Source: Tanypteryx hageni (taxonomy: Eukaryota; Arthropoda; Insecta; Odonata; Petaluridae). From it: a DNA stretch of 64,000 nt. A program made the translations under genes and the position numbers. The notes below the pieces were generated by a model. The model saw only the letters and a list, made by a program, of their open reading frames with translations. It did no database searches and was not told the DNA's origin. The stretch covers positions 69,267,315 to 69,331,314 of the forward strand of contig CM054116.1 of assembly GCA_028673005.1 (NCBI GenBank), in the 5' to 3' direction. The stretch's first letter is position 1. Every line of letters starts with the position of its first letter. Below are positions 1 through 14,719 of this stretch, piece after piece.

Positions 1-54
1 CGCATCTATACTATATTGACGATTCTTACTTATGATAAATGATTAACACATATA

Positions 55-663
55 TCTATAATAAATAGCTGCTTCTTACGGAGAATATACATATTATAAT
101 GATAATGACCCACCCCAAAACGTTCATTTTAGAAAACCATTTATATCCGTACAAGCATTTTTATAATTGCAGTTTTAAATTACTTTTAATTAAGATACAA
201 ACCCCGGACCTAAATTACAAGACGGAAAAAAGAACGAAGATTATTTTTCCTGAAAGTAGAACAAAAATCCGTGGCGAATTAGTCCAATTATTCGATTTTT
301 ACTGCATAAATCGGGATTTTAGACAATTTATAACAATGGCCCATTATTTCTGTCATGACTACGAGACAATGCTTTTCTTCGGGAATTTATTTTACGTGTT
401 AATAAAACTGAACGAGAGCTTAGTGCCACGAACTGATAAGTAGTTTAGTTTCATGACGTCACTCTCAGACCGTGACATTTAAAAGCAAAGGGAAAATATA
501 TTTGGGTGCGCAGACAATGCTAAGAGGAATATTGCGCTGAAATTTTCAGGGTTTGTAGATGTCAAGAGTAGGCCTTCGGATAATATGAGATATCTTATGT
601 AGGTGTCCTCGGTTTGCCTCCAGGCGCTCCCAATGCTTGCAGTATGCAAGCACAGATTACTAG
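55..663 (+). mobile_element. Non-autonomous Helitron (609 bp)
   Basis: It begins TCTATAATAAATAG after an A (54). It ends with a perfect stem-loop (GCTTGCAGTATGCAAGC, 635-651) a few bases before CTAG, which is followed by T (664). TC...hairpin...CTRR between A and T is the Helitron signature. The 3' hairpin matches the other Helitrons in this window, but the body does not, so this is a different internal sequence with a shared tail. A 114-codon frame (99-443) lies inside; I do not recognise it and the AT-rich composition makes chance likely. No Rep/helicase is present. Confidence 0.6.
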
Positions 664-675
664 TATATATATATA

Positions 676-1419
676 CTAGTAGTTGGTGCTTGCATACTGC
701 AAGCATTTCATCTCACATTAAAAGAACATTCATTTTTCAGACAGAAATTTCAACATTACAAATAGTCTTTTAATTCTAAAGATTTCATTTCTGCAGCGAT
801 TTTCGTTTTTTCCCACATGTAAGAATATAGTTTAAAACAATCTCCAAATCTCGCAATTTTAAAAATTTTACATTTTCCTCATTATAAGGTTTTAATGCTA
901 CACATTTTAGCCAAATGTTAAAGTTGTAGCACTTCTATAAATAAAATAATATTTTTCTAATTGTTTAAATTTAAATAATTTTTAACGGCCGCCGCAATAC
1001 ATATATGGTAAAATTGAAATGTCAATTTGTGCAAATTCACTACTCTGTAAATAATTTGAAAATTTCAGCTTCCTAGCTCATCCCATAGTACCTAAACAGC
1101 TATATATTTGTTTAAACTTTAAGAATTTTCAACTGCCAAAGAAATTACCATATCAAAATTTGTATGATCCCTATTTCGTTTTTTTAAGAATTCTGCTTAC
1201 AGAAAAAATTTAAACTCCGTAGCACATGCGGAAATACATAAACCATGAAAATTTGTTTAAACAATTGCGAATTTTTAGCGGCCGCATTGTTGCACTTTTT
1301 CAAGATTTTCGTTTTTTCTAGTCGGTTTTGCACAAAATCCTACCTAAGAAAAAAATTTCGAATCTCCAGCATATCTGGAAATGCCTAAACATTAGTATCC
1401 TCCTGTTATCATTACGTTA
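676..1419 (-). mobile_element. Helitron copy, 5' end incomplete
   Basis: Read on the minus strand it ends in the same hairpin (684-705 region) and CTAG (676-679), with A at 675 giving the A|T junction. The body is AT-rich with GCGGCCGC near 1277 and a GGCCGCCGC motif near 988. It aligns along its length with the next copy at 1420-2138. The far end stops at the shared GGATACTAATG motif (reverse complement near 1390-1402), without the 20-60 bp 5' leader seen at 5849 and 38869, so the 5' end is truncated or diverged. Confidence 0.6.
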
Positions 1420-2138
1420 CTAGTAGTTGGTGCTTGCATACTGCAAGCATTTCATCTCAACATAAAAAACATTCATTATTTATATTTCATCATTACACAT
1501 ATATTTTTAATTCTAAATATTTCTCCTCAGCAGCGATTTTCGTTTCTCCCACATGTAAAAATAATAATTTAAAACAATCCCCAAATGTTGCAATTTAAAA
1601 AATTTTAGACTTTCTTCATTATAAGGTACTAATTGTACACATTTTAGCCAAATTTTAAAGTTGTAGCACTTTTAGAAATAAAATAATATTTTTCTAATTG
1701 TTTAAATTTAAATAATTTTTAACGGCCGCCGCAATACCTATATGGTAAAATTGAAATGTTTATTTGTGCAAATTTACTATACTGTAAATAATTTGAAAAT
1801 TTCAGCTTTCTAGCTCATCCTATAGTACCTAAACAGCTATCTATTTGTTTAAACTTGAAGAATTTTCAACTGCCAAAGAAATTACCATATCAAAATTTGT
1901 ATAAACCCTATTTCGTTTTTTTAAGAATTCTGCTTACAGAAAAAATTTCAACTCCGTAGCACATGCGGAAATACATAAACCATGAAAATTTGTTTAAACA
2001 ATTGCGAATTTTTAGCGGCCGCATTGTTGCACTTTTTCAAGATTTTCGTTTTTTTTAGTCGGTTTTGCACAAAATCCTATCTATGAAAAAATTTTTGAGT
2101 CTGCCGCTTTTCTGAAAGTGCCGAAACATTAGTATCCT
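1420..2138 (-). mobile_element. Helitron copy in tandem with the previous one
   Basis: It repeats 676-1419 at high identity in the same orientation, starting with CTAG (1420-1423, A at 1419) and the same 3' hairpin. It breaks off at the GGATACTAATG motif and is joined to an oppositely oriented 3' end at about 2139. Confidence 0.6.
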
Positions 2139-2275
2139 CTTAAAAAACGAAAATCGTCGCAGAGGAGAAATCTTTTGAATTAAATAAATATTTCCAAGGA
2201 TGAAATATCTCTGAAAAATTAATGTTTTTTCAAGGTGAGATGAAATGTTTGCAGAATGCAAGCACCTTCTTCTAG
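2139..2275 (+). mobile_element. Helitron 3'-end fragment
   Basis: About 137 bp of the plus-oriented 3' end of the same family, with hairpin and CTAG (2272-2275) followed by T. It is fused directly to the minus-oriented copy before it, so a 5'-truncated copy abuts a 5'-truncated inverted copy. Confidence 0.55.
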
Positions 2276-2394
2276 TATAACATATATCATATGTTCTATT
2301 TATGTTATATGTTACTCCTCTCTGTAAGCAACATCTATATATAATGATGTTATATGTTACTCCTCTGTAAGGAACGTCTCTGTAGAATGATAGA
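2276..2394 (-). repeat. Two inverted, tandem Helitron 5' leaders
   Basis: The segment contains two successive copies (about 2303-2346 and 2347-2391) of a string ending CTGTAAG..ACGTCT..AATGAT. This is the reverse complement of the 5' leader seen at 5849 and 38869. Both end in GA|T as expected for an inverted TC 5' terminus. Confidence 0.45.
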
Positions 2395-3205
2395 AGGATA
2401 CTAATGTCCAGCCCAAACTACAGAAGTAAGAGACCTGAAAGTTTCTGAGTTTGTAGAGATTATAGAGAAACCTTCAGAAAAAATAGACCTCTTGTCTATG
2501 TGTCATGGGTTCGACTCCATAAATTCCGAATGTTGCATTTTGCCCCATAAGAAAAGCATTGCGCCATTTTTGTAAATTAATTTCTGGTACTTGCAGATAA
2601 GGTGAGGAAATGAAAGTTTGAGTGTTGCTAGAGGTTTGCAATACCTATTAGGAATAGTTATCAATTTTGACTCCAGATGCCCCGTAAAATCTCCCATAAG
2701 TAGGCATGGGAAAAAGGGATTATAGAAATTTTGATATTTTTATTTGTTTGGCTGTTAAAAATTCTTTAAGTTTAAACAAATAGATAAATGTTTAGTTACT
2801 ACGGGGTAACCTAGTAAGCTGAAATTTTAAAGTTATGTAGAGCATAGTGCATTAAAACAAACAAAAATTTGACAATCTCCAACAAAGTGTTATTTCGGCC
2901 GTTAAAATTTTTTAAAATTTAAATTAATAAATATTATTTCACTTCTAGATGTGCTACAACTTCAAAATTTGACAAAATATGTGGAATTAGTACTTCACAT
3001 TGGATAATGTATAATATTCTTAAAATTGCAAATTTAAGGCATTGTTTTTATCAAATATTTTTCCATAAGGAAAGATCGAAATTGGGTGCGGAAGTGAAAT
3101 CCATTGAACTAAAAAAAATATTCTAATAGTTTTATATCTCTCTGAAAAATTAATGTTTATCTGGGTCTGATGAAATGCTTGCAGAATGCAAGCACCAATT
3201 ACTTG
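2395..3205 (+). mobile_element. Helitron copy, long subtype
   Basis: It starts at the AAGGATACTAATGTCCAGCC motif and ends with hairpin, CTTG (variant of CTAG) and T. It shares about 300 bp of internal sequence with the complete copy at 38869-39843, including a tRNA B-box-like GGTTCGACTCC (2510-2520), that is absent from the shorter copies. No protein frame. Confidence 0.6.
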
Positions 3206-3905
3206 TAAAATATATTAGATAGGAGGATACTAATATTTAGGCACTCCCAGAAGATCTGGAGATTTAAAATCTTTTACATAGGTAGTATTTTGTACAAATA
3301 CGAAAATCTTGAAAAAATTCAGCAATTCGGTCGCTAAAAATTCGCAATTATTTAAACAAAATTTCAAGGTTTATTTATTTTCGAATGTGCTACGGAGCTG
3401 AAATTTTTTTATGGGTATAATTTGTAAAAATACGAAATACGGATTATAGAAATGTTGATATTTTAATTTGTTTGGCAGTTAAAATTTATTAAAGTTTAAA
3501 CAAATAGATAAATATTTAGATAGGGATCTGAAATTTGTAAGTTATTTAGAGATAAGTGTAAATGAACATTTCAATATTCCCATGAAATTGTTATTGTGCC
3601 CATTAAAAATTTATAAATTTTAAATAATTACATAAATTTTATTTCACTTCTAAATGTGCTACAACTTTAAAATTTGGTAGAAATGTGTTGCATTACTAAG
3701 CCAATGTGGAAAAGTAAAATATTCTTAAAATTTCACATTTTTGTGATTGTTTTACTCCATTATTGCTCCATATGGAATAAACGAAAATCGGTGCAGAGGT
3801 AAAATCATTTGAATTTAAAAAATATTTAAATATTTCTCTGAAAAATTAATGTTTTTTCAAGGTGAGATGATGAAATACTTGCAGAATGCAAGAACCTTCC
3901 ACTAG
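3206..3905 (+). mobile_element. Helitron copy, short subtype
   Basis: It runs from GGAGGATACTAATATTTAGG (about 3222) to the conserved 3' end with hairpin and CTAG (3902-3905), then T. The hairpin has one arm change (ACTTGCAGAATGCAAGA). It lies head-to-tail after the previous copy. No coding capacity. Confidence 0.6.
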
Positions 3906-4300
3906 TATAGTATAAGGATGACAATACAATCTAGTTGTTAACAAAGGGACGGTCAGCAAGACAACATATCTTTAAAAAGCTTAAAATTTTCCAGTAAATG
4001 TGATTTAAACATATTTTGAGCGATTTCCAACCGAAGGCAAAAGTCGACGATAAGAAAAGGGAATGTTTATTTTCCTTTAAAATGGTCCCCGTATAAAGAT
4101 CGTAGGTCAAATACTTCTAATTTAATTATGGAAAAGAAAAAAAGCCTGCAGGTGAAAAAAGGTATTTTTAAGTGATCTCTTATGGGGATTTGTATAAAGC
4201 GTTCCGGCTGACGGACGGACAGTCAGAATAAGGATATTATGTATGTATTTATAAATAGCAGCTTCTTACGGAGGATATAGGATATATATACTTTACGTTA
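3906..4300. other. AT-rich sequence with a Helitron 5'-leader scrap
   Basis: No gene seen. A string near 4246-4280 (ATAAATAGCAGCTTCTTACG) matches the 5' leader of the element at 55, so a partial Helitron 5' end may lie here. Confidence 0.35.
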
Positions 4301-4328
4301 CTCTTTCGCTGAAGAAGGACATAGGCCC

Positions 4329-4390
<62 letters not shown>

Positions 4391-4508
4391 ACTTACGGAA
4401 AAGGAAAGGTAAAATGAATATATGGATGTCAACAAGGTGTTGGGATGAGGAAACCCAGTGAGCACTCACCAATCAGACGACTTCAGGTTGGCGAGGCCCC
4501 GGGGACAT

Positions 4509-4510
<2 letters not shown>
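4301..4510 (+). repeat. Single-arm copy of the (TA)n-linked palindrome family
   Basis: GCTGAAGAAGGAC..CCGAA (4309-4330) is followed by (TA)n (4331-4385) and then about 120 bp nearly identical to the left arm and its outer flank at 40594-40714. It breaks off at the ATCC before a second (TA)n tract. In the 40.6 kb copy the same sequence is one arm of a hairpin; here the partner arm is absent. The GAAGAAGG...CCGAA motif resembles sequence I associate with the ends of Penelope-like retroelements; that family link is inference. Confidence 0.5.
4331..4385. repeat. (TA)n microsatellite
   Basis: Uninterrupted AT dinucleotides directly upstream of the single-arm repeat. Confidence 0.9.

Positions 4511-4545
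<35 letters not shown>
4511..4545. repeat. (TA)n microsatellite
   Basis: AT tract between the single-arm repeat and the mariner element. Confidence 0.9.
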
Positions 4546-4546
<1 letters not shown>

Positions 4547-4553
4547 TTATATA

Positions 4554-5842
4554 CAAGGTGTTTCAAAATTATGTATACACAATTTAAAAATTTATATTTC
4601 GTGATCCAAATATACAATTTGCACAATTTTTCTTTTATTTTAAAGCAAAATAAATGAATTATTTTAACAATGTTTATTAGTTAAAAATATCCATGAAAAC
4701 GATGGAGAACATGCAGATGAGTTTCAATGAGAGAAAGTTAATTCTAAAATGGTATTGGAAATTTGAAAACGTCACAGACGTTCACCGTGCATGGGAAAGA
4801 AAATATGGAACAAAAGCACCAGCTCGTCTAACGATTACCCGTCTGCGTGATAAATTTGAGGAACATGGAACTGTGAACAATATCAACAAGACATGCTGCG
4901 GGCGGAAAAGAACGTCAAGAAGTATCGAAAATGTTGAAGCTGCCAGAGATGCAATTACCCGCTCCCCAAGGAAGTCTACAAGTCAGTGTTCAAGTGAGCT
5001 AAAATTGAGCCATGCAAGTGTTTTTAGAATCCTAAATAACATAAAATTGAAGGCATTTATAACTCGATTACTGCATTCAATCCAAGAAGATGACCAAGAT
5101 CGACCAACACAATTTTGTGGGTGGTACATTTAAAAAAATGGTGGAATTGATGCTTTTAAAGATTCAATTGTATGGTCAGACGAAGCCACGTTCAAGCTGA
5201 ATGGCCATGTGAATCATCATAACTGCGTTTACTGGGCAGGTAAATATCCACACTTCACATTGAAGAAAGATGTCAATCTACTAGGTTTTACTGTGTGGAT
5301 GGGACTCTCCTCTCGTGGAATAATCGGACCTTACAGATTCAATGGCACTGTTAATGGAGAAAGTTACCTTGATATGTTAAAATTTATGCAGTACCTAACA
5401 GGATGGTGCACCCACACATTTTCATACAACTGTGCGAGAGTACCTGAGCAATGAATTTCCTGAGCAAACGGGGAGTGCTTTTAAATACCCTCAAAGGTCT
5501 CCAGACCTCACTCCTTTAGATTTTTTGCATGTGGATACTTGAAAGATAAAGTTTACGGTCAGAAACCACAAACATTTGAGGATCTGTGGATGGCAATACA
5601 GCAAGAAGCACACAGAATTTCTACTGACTTGTGCACTGTAGTATGTGATTCTGTTAAAGAGAGATGCCGCTTATGTATCAGTGCTGGTGGTGGACATTTT
5701 GAACACCTTACTTGAGTTTTGTTCATTGCAGACATTATTATGCATTTAAGCTTTGAAATAAAAGAAAAATTGTGCAAATTGTACCTTTGGTTCACGAAAT
5801 ATAAATTTTTAAATTGTGTATACATAATTTTGAAACACCCTG
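4554..5842 (+). mobile_element. Tc1/mariner-superfamily transposon (1289 bp)
   Basis: It is bounded by TA dinucleotides (4552-4553 and 5843-5844), the superfamily's target duplication. Terminal inverted repeats are about 93 bp (4554-4646 and 5750-5842), start CARGGTGTTTCAAAATTATG, and differ at only a handful of positions. Length and a single transposase frame fit a full-length element. The transposase is broken, so this copy is not autonomous, although the well-matched ends mean a trans-acting transposase could still bind them. The right end lies six bases from the TC start of the Helitron at 5849. Confidence 0.9.
4693..5715 (+). pseudogene. Tc1/mariner transposase, one stop and two frameshifts
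   Basis: The first 146 codons hold an N-terminal helix-turn-helix region (FNERKLILKWYW near the start, then a second DNA-binding helix set around RITRLRD-like sequence). An in-frame TAA at 5131-5133 interrupts it. The same frame continues with the first catalytic aspartate in WSDEATF (about 5180). A frameshift near 5400 leads into QDGAPTHFH, which carries the second aspartate. A second shift near 5520 follows SPDLTPLDF, the third acidic site. The C-terminal tail ends at TGA 5713-5715. All three acidic positions remain readable, so only a few lesions separate this copy from an intact one. Spacing between the second and third acidic residues is about 38, outside classic mariner (34); I do not assign a named subfamily because indels could alter it. 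The 4693 ATG is the first in frame; nearby ATGs at 4702 and later are alternatives. Confidence 0.85.
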
Positions 5843-6340
5843 TATATATCATTATATATAGACGTTCCTTACAGAGGAGGATATAACATATAGGAAAATA
5901 CTAATGTTAAGGCACTTTCAGATGAGCTGGAGATTCGAAACTTTTTCTTAGGTAGGATTTTGTACAAAACCGACTAGAAAAAAAGAAAACCTTGAAAAAG
6001 TGCAACAATGCGGCCGCTAAAAATTCGAAATTGTTTAAACAAAGTTTCAAGGTTTATGTATTTCCGCATGTGCTACGGAGCTGAAATTTTGATAGGTAGA
6101 ATTTGTAAAAAAAAACAATAAGGATTATACAAATTTTGATATTTTAATTGATTTGGCAGTTTAAAAATCTTAAAGTTTAAACAAATAGGTAAAAGTTTAG
6201 ATACCACGGGGCGAGTTAGAGAGTTAAAGTTTTAAGTTATTTATACTTGAGTTAATATAAACAAATAAACATTTCAGTGTATCCATCAAAATTTTATTGC
6301 GGCCGTTAAAAATTATTTAAATTTAAACAATTAGATAAAT

Positions 6341-8037
6341 AAAACTTGCAAACGAAACGATATTTTAAATGTATGCGTGAAATATCTTTCTATATGAAAT
6401 GTTAAGTTGTCCATTATTACAATGCATTGGAACAGTTTCTTTTCTTCGCTACGTGTTTCATTTGTTTTACGAGTATATTTACACGAAACTTTTCACATAC
6501 ATTTTCAATCGGTTATTGTCCTTGATGCGTTTCTTTCATTGTAAGCTTATTGTTAGTGCAAATGCACTTGAAAGTCCGAGTCTAACAACGCAAAAATCCG
6601 AGATCAGCAATTGAAATTTTGAAAAATCGAAAAATATGGAATATAAACTTAAAATATGAGCAAAGATAAATTAAACAACAAAATAGAAAGTAAGAATAAG
6701 AAAATTCATTTTTTATAGGTGAAATAGTTTAAATATCGAGTGAAAGTCTCGATCGTAAATTATTTTAAAATGTTAAAGACAAAAGGCCCACACATCGTAT
6801 TCCAGCCGATTCTGTATTAATCAAATGCAAAAACGAAAACTTTCCTGATATCGTAGCCATGGTTTTTCGGATGACGACTACCCACTTAAAAACTGCAAGA
6901 GTTCGCATCGAGTATTCAGGCGAAAGATCTGTCAAAATCGAGCCGACCGTTCTTGATTTATTTCAGTTTATACTGGGAGGTGATGTCACTCGAGACTTAA
7001 TCTATTTTAGTCCTTCACGCGTTTTATTGCAAGCTTAATGCAAATGCATTTGAAGCCCGAGTCTAACAATGCAAAATTCCAAGATGAACAATGCCGGGAA
7101 TATAAACTTAAAATATCAGCAAACACGAATTAAACAACAGAATCGGCGGTAAGAATAAGAATTTTCATTTCTTTCTGCGTGAAATGGTATAAATCTCTAG
7201 TCAAAGTCTCGATTGTAAGATATTTTAAAATGTTAACGAATAAAATATTCTAGCCGATTACGTGTTAATCAAATTCAAAAACGAAAGCTATCCTAGTATG
7301 GGACCCATGCCTTTCCGGGGGACTACTAACCACTTAAAACCTGTAGGAGTTCGCGTCGAGTATTCAGGCGAAAGATTTGTCGAAATCGAGAAGACCGTTC
7401 CCGGTTTATTTGCGTTCATGCCGGGAGGCAACGTCACTCGAGGCTTCATACGCAGGCAAGCAGGAGCGCAGAGACGCAGGCAGAGAGACAACGGTTATAA
7501 TGTATAGATAAAACCTAAGGTACTTCTAGATATGCCACGGACCTGATATTTGGCAGGATCATAGGTTATTAGGTACAACTAACCAGAAAAATCGAAAATT
7601 CGAAATTTTTTAAGTTTTGGTGAGGTATTTTTGACCCCAATATTCCATTTCGATACTCCGTAAGAAAAACATGGATATCTGTACATAGTTACATTAATTT
7701 GCATTTTTAAATTAGTTATAATTCGGATAAAATCTCGGGATGAAAACAAAAGAATGAGGTTTCTTATTTTTAAGACTAAATTCAAATGTGCCAAATTTAC
7801 GGAGAAATATATTTTTAATCGGAAAAGCAGATGTTCAACAATAAAGAACTTCAGCTACCATAGCAACCAGGACAACGCTTTTAAATGGGAATTGGCAATC
7901 TGTATTATAATAGCATCGCTTTAATGCGTTTTAATAGGGAAATTCTTATTTTCTCATTGATTTCAACCAAAGACGCATACATATGATGACGTCATAATTT
8001 TAAAACGCGATATGTTATTAAATAAAAGAACATTACA
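6341..8037. other. Insert inside Helitron, with tandem duplication
   Basis: Sequence not found elsewhere in the window. It contains a diverged direct duplication (separate entry) followed by about 550 bp of AT-rich DNA with no recognisable gene. It could be captured host DNA, a nested insertion with long flanking duplication, or a join of two Helitron copies around unrelated sequence. Confidence 0.5.
6517..7465. repeat. Tandem direct duplication, unit about 450-490 bp
   Basis: Unit 1 (6517-7008) and unit 2 (7009 to about 7465) align throughout, both beginning GTCCTT, sharing TAAGATATTTTAAAATGTTAA-type strings and ending near GTCACTCGAG. Identity looks around 75-80% with several indels. Both copies keep a stop-free 60-codon stretch, but differences fall on all three codon positions, so I see no sign of protein selection. 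Confidence 0.75.
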
Positions 8038-8418
8038 ATTTAAACAAATAGATAAATATTATTTCACTTATAGATAAGCTACAACTTTAAAATTTGGCAG
8101 AAATGTGTGGCTTTAGTACTCTACTGTGGAAAAAGTATAATATTCTTAAAATTGCAAATTTTAGGGATTGTTTTACTCTATTATTGTTACATAAGGAAAG
8201 AACGAAAATCGGTGCAGAGGTGAAATGTTTATAATTAAAAAACATTTCCAATGATGAAATATCTCCCTGAAAAATGAATGTTTTTTCAAGGTGAGATGAA
8301 ATGCTTGCAGAATGCAAGCACCTTTTACTAGTAATATAATAAAGGGGAATTGCTCCTTAGCCTTTTGTCTTATTTGTTCTAAATTATGGAATTCCACAAA
8401 GTGAAGTATTCCCTAGTA

Positions 8419-8623
8419 CAGTGGTTCTCAAACTTGAGTAACGTAAGGACCCCTTTTGATAGGAAAGAATTCTCGCGGATCCCTAAGTTCATTGGATGCC
8501 ATAGACACAAAGGTTTTGTACATGTATAAATTGATTGATTTTTTATGTTTATGCATTAACTCGTGGACCCCCTAAAACATATTCGCGGAGCCGGGTCCGT
8601 GGACCACAGTTTGAGAAACCCTG
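8419..8623. mobile_element. hAT-type MITE (205 bp)
   Basis: Ends CAGTGGTTCTCAAACT and, inverted, CAGGGTTTCTCAAACT are typical hAT terminal repeats. The 8-bp flanks CCCTAGTA (8411-8418) and CCCTAGTG (8624-8631) match at 7 of 8 positions, as expected for an ageing target duplication. Too short to code. Confidence 0.8.
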
Positions 8624-8668
8624 CCCTAGTGGATTATATCTAGATATCCTTTCGTGTAACGTAGTTCA

Positions 8669-8950
8669 GTGTTTTCTCAACCGGTGGGACGTAGGAGGTG
8701 GTCTAGGTGGGACGCGATGTTTCGAAGATAATTATTATAAAACTTTTTGTCAACAAAATAACTGCAATATTTAAGATCCTTAAAAATTTACATTTATGAC
8801 TAATATATACTGAAATGCAGTTGAGGTAACAGTCCACTTCTTGGAATAGGTTGGATTTGTTTTTATCATGATGGGATATTTTGATGATGATTGGATATTT
8901 TGACAAAAGGGTTGATGGGACGCACCATGCAAAAGTTTGAGACTTGGTGG
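8669..8950. mobile_element. Probable hAT-like remnant
   Basis: It begins CAGTGTTTTCTCAACCGG, a hAT-like terminus, and contains GGGACGC repeats on both sides, with AAAAGTTTGAGA near 8930 in the orientation expected for a right end. The terminal CTG and a target duplication are not clear. Confidence 0.4.
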
Positions 8951-9300
8951 ACTTATCACAAGTCTTAGTAAAATCTTTGACACGGCCTGCATTTTTCGCG
9001 AGCGATTCAAAGCTTTTGACTGGGAAGCAAAAGAGGGTTAAATATTTCCCAACGCATCCAGCTTTATAATTTTTTCTAGAAAAACCGACTGGGATAAAAG
9101 AGCTCTCCATGGGACGGATTTATAATGTTGGCACGGAAGCCACGGCGTACGCAGTCGATTTTGAAAGTATTCAAATACTAATCCCCCAACGGGGAATTTT
9201 TCCGGAAACGGAGACAATTACCTCGGATGGCTATCTGAAAGTGGCATGTTTGCGTTTGAGAATTTGTAATAAATTTATCTTTTTTTTTTCGAAATGAAAA
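8951..9300. other. No recognised feature
   Basis: No gene, repeat or RNA recognised. Confidence 0.5.
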
Positions 9301-13986
<4,686 letters not shown>

Positions 13987-14400
13987 ATAAGTTTATATAA
14001 GTTTCTCGTCAACATTACAGTAAGATAACGAAGTATGTGTTCGAAACGAGGCGTAGGGGAGACCGGGGCTAGTTTTTACAGTTTTTTCTTTGGTGTATTT
14101 TCTCGTAATTCGTGAATGTAATATTAATCAAATGGCAGTTTTTCGATAGCAAATTTCATGAAAAATTTCTAAAACATAGTTTTAAAATCTACCTAGCGCC
14201 GTTTTTTACAAGAAATGTTTTTGAGAAGAAGGCACGTATATGAAATATAAAATAATATAACACATATTAATGGGATATTAAGGAGATTAAAACATTGCTT
14301 TGTCAAAATGGAGACACTAAAAGAACAATAGATCAAGTTAAAAATGTAAATAAGTAGCGCTGATCATTGGATAATTCAGGGATCTTCTAAATATGTATCT

Positions 14401-14546
14401 GAGTCGCAATTGATGCAGACATAAAAATGGATTATCGGAGACGCAAGCAACGTGAACCCATCTTTTACATTCAATGCACTGTATCCACTTCTCGCCAAGT
14501 TTTGGACTTAGGCCACGTTTGCAGGAAAGCAATAGAGACATTCTTC
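14401..14546 (-). pseudogene. PHD-type zinc finger, C-terminus of pogo-like transposase
   Basis: Read on the minus strand, all the zinc pairs of a PHD finger can be found: ECLYC, then KWIQCIECKRWVHVAC supplying Cys-Cys and His-Cys, then a final C-x2-C in VCINC. They fall in two frames, with one shift between the first and second pair and another before the last pair, so the domain is broken. Insect pogo/Jerky-like transposases often end in such a finger after the DDE domain. The DDE domain itself is missing here, so the copy is internally deleted. Confidence 0.65.
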
Positions 14547-14611
14547 ATTTTTATTGTCCGATCTCGATGAGCCTGTAATTCTTCTTGCGCATTTTCTATT
14601 TTTTCGACTTT

Positions 14612-14719
14612 TCAGTCTCGTATTGACCTCCTTCCCGACCGAACAGGCTCGGCCGCCTTATGAAAAATGTCTTCAGGTATTTCCTCCCCGTCCGTTTTCC
14701 TTATGTATGTTTTAACCAT
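14612..14719 (-). pseudogene. N-terminal fragment of pogo-like transposase
   Basis: ATG at 14719 opens a 35-codon frame starting MVKTYIRKTDG and running into PEDIFHKAAEPV and GRRSIRD before a stop. The MVR-Y-RKT start followed by an A-E-V helix and an R-S-I-R helix resembles the psq/HTH start of insect pogo-like transposases. It belongs with the PHD remnant at 14401-14546; the intervening catalytic region has been lost. Confidence 0.6.

Larger units (their letters stand above)
5849..8331 (+). mobile_element. Helitron interrupted or expanded by a 1.7 kb insert
   Basis: The 5' end TCATTATATATAGACG follows an A (5848) and matches the start of the complete copy at 38869. The 3' end has the family hairpin and CTAG (8328-8331), then T. 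Family sequence runs 5849-6340 and resumes at 8038. The two junctions share a 20-bp string (6321-6340 and 8038-8057, one mismatch), leaving about 1697 bp of unrelated DNA between. No helicase is encoded. Confidence 0.6.

Noticed and set aside
99..443. 114-codon frame inside the first Helitron as a captured gene.
   Set aside because: No recognisable motif and AT-driven composition; kept only as a note.
7262..7507. Protein-coding duplicate: both tandem units near 6820-7010 and 7260-7500 stay open and read similarly.
   Set aside because: Differences are spread over all three codon positions with no excess at third positions, and similarity continues outside the frame, so this is duplicated non-coding DNA.
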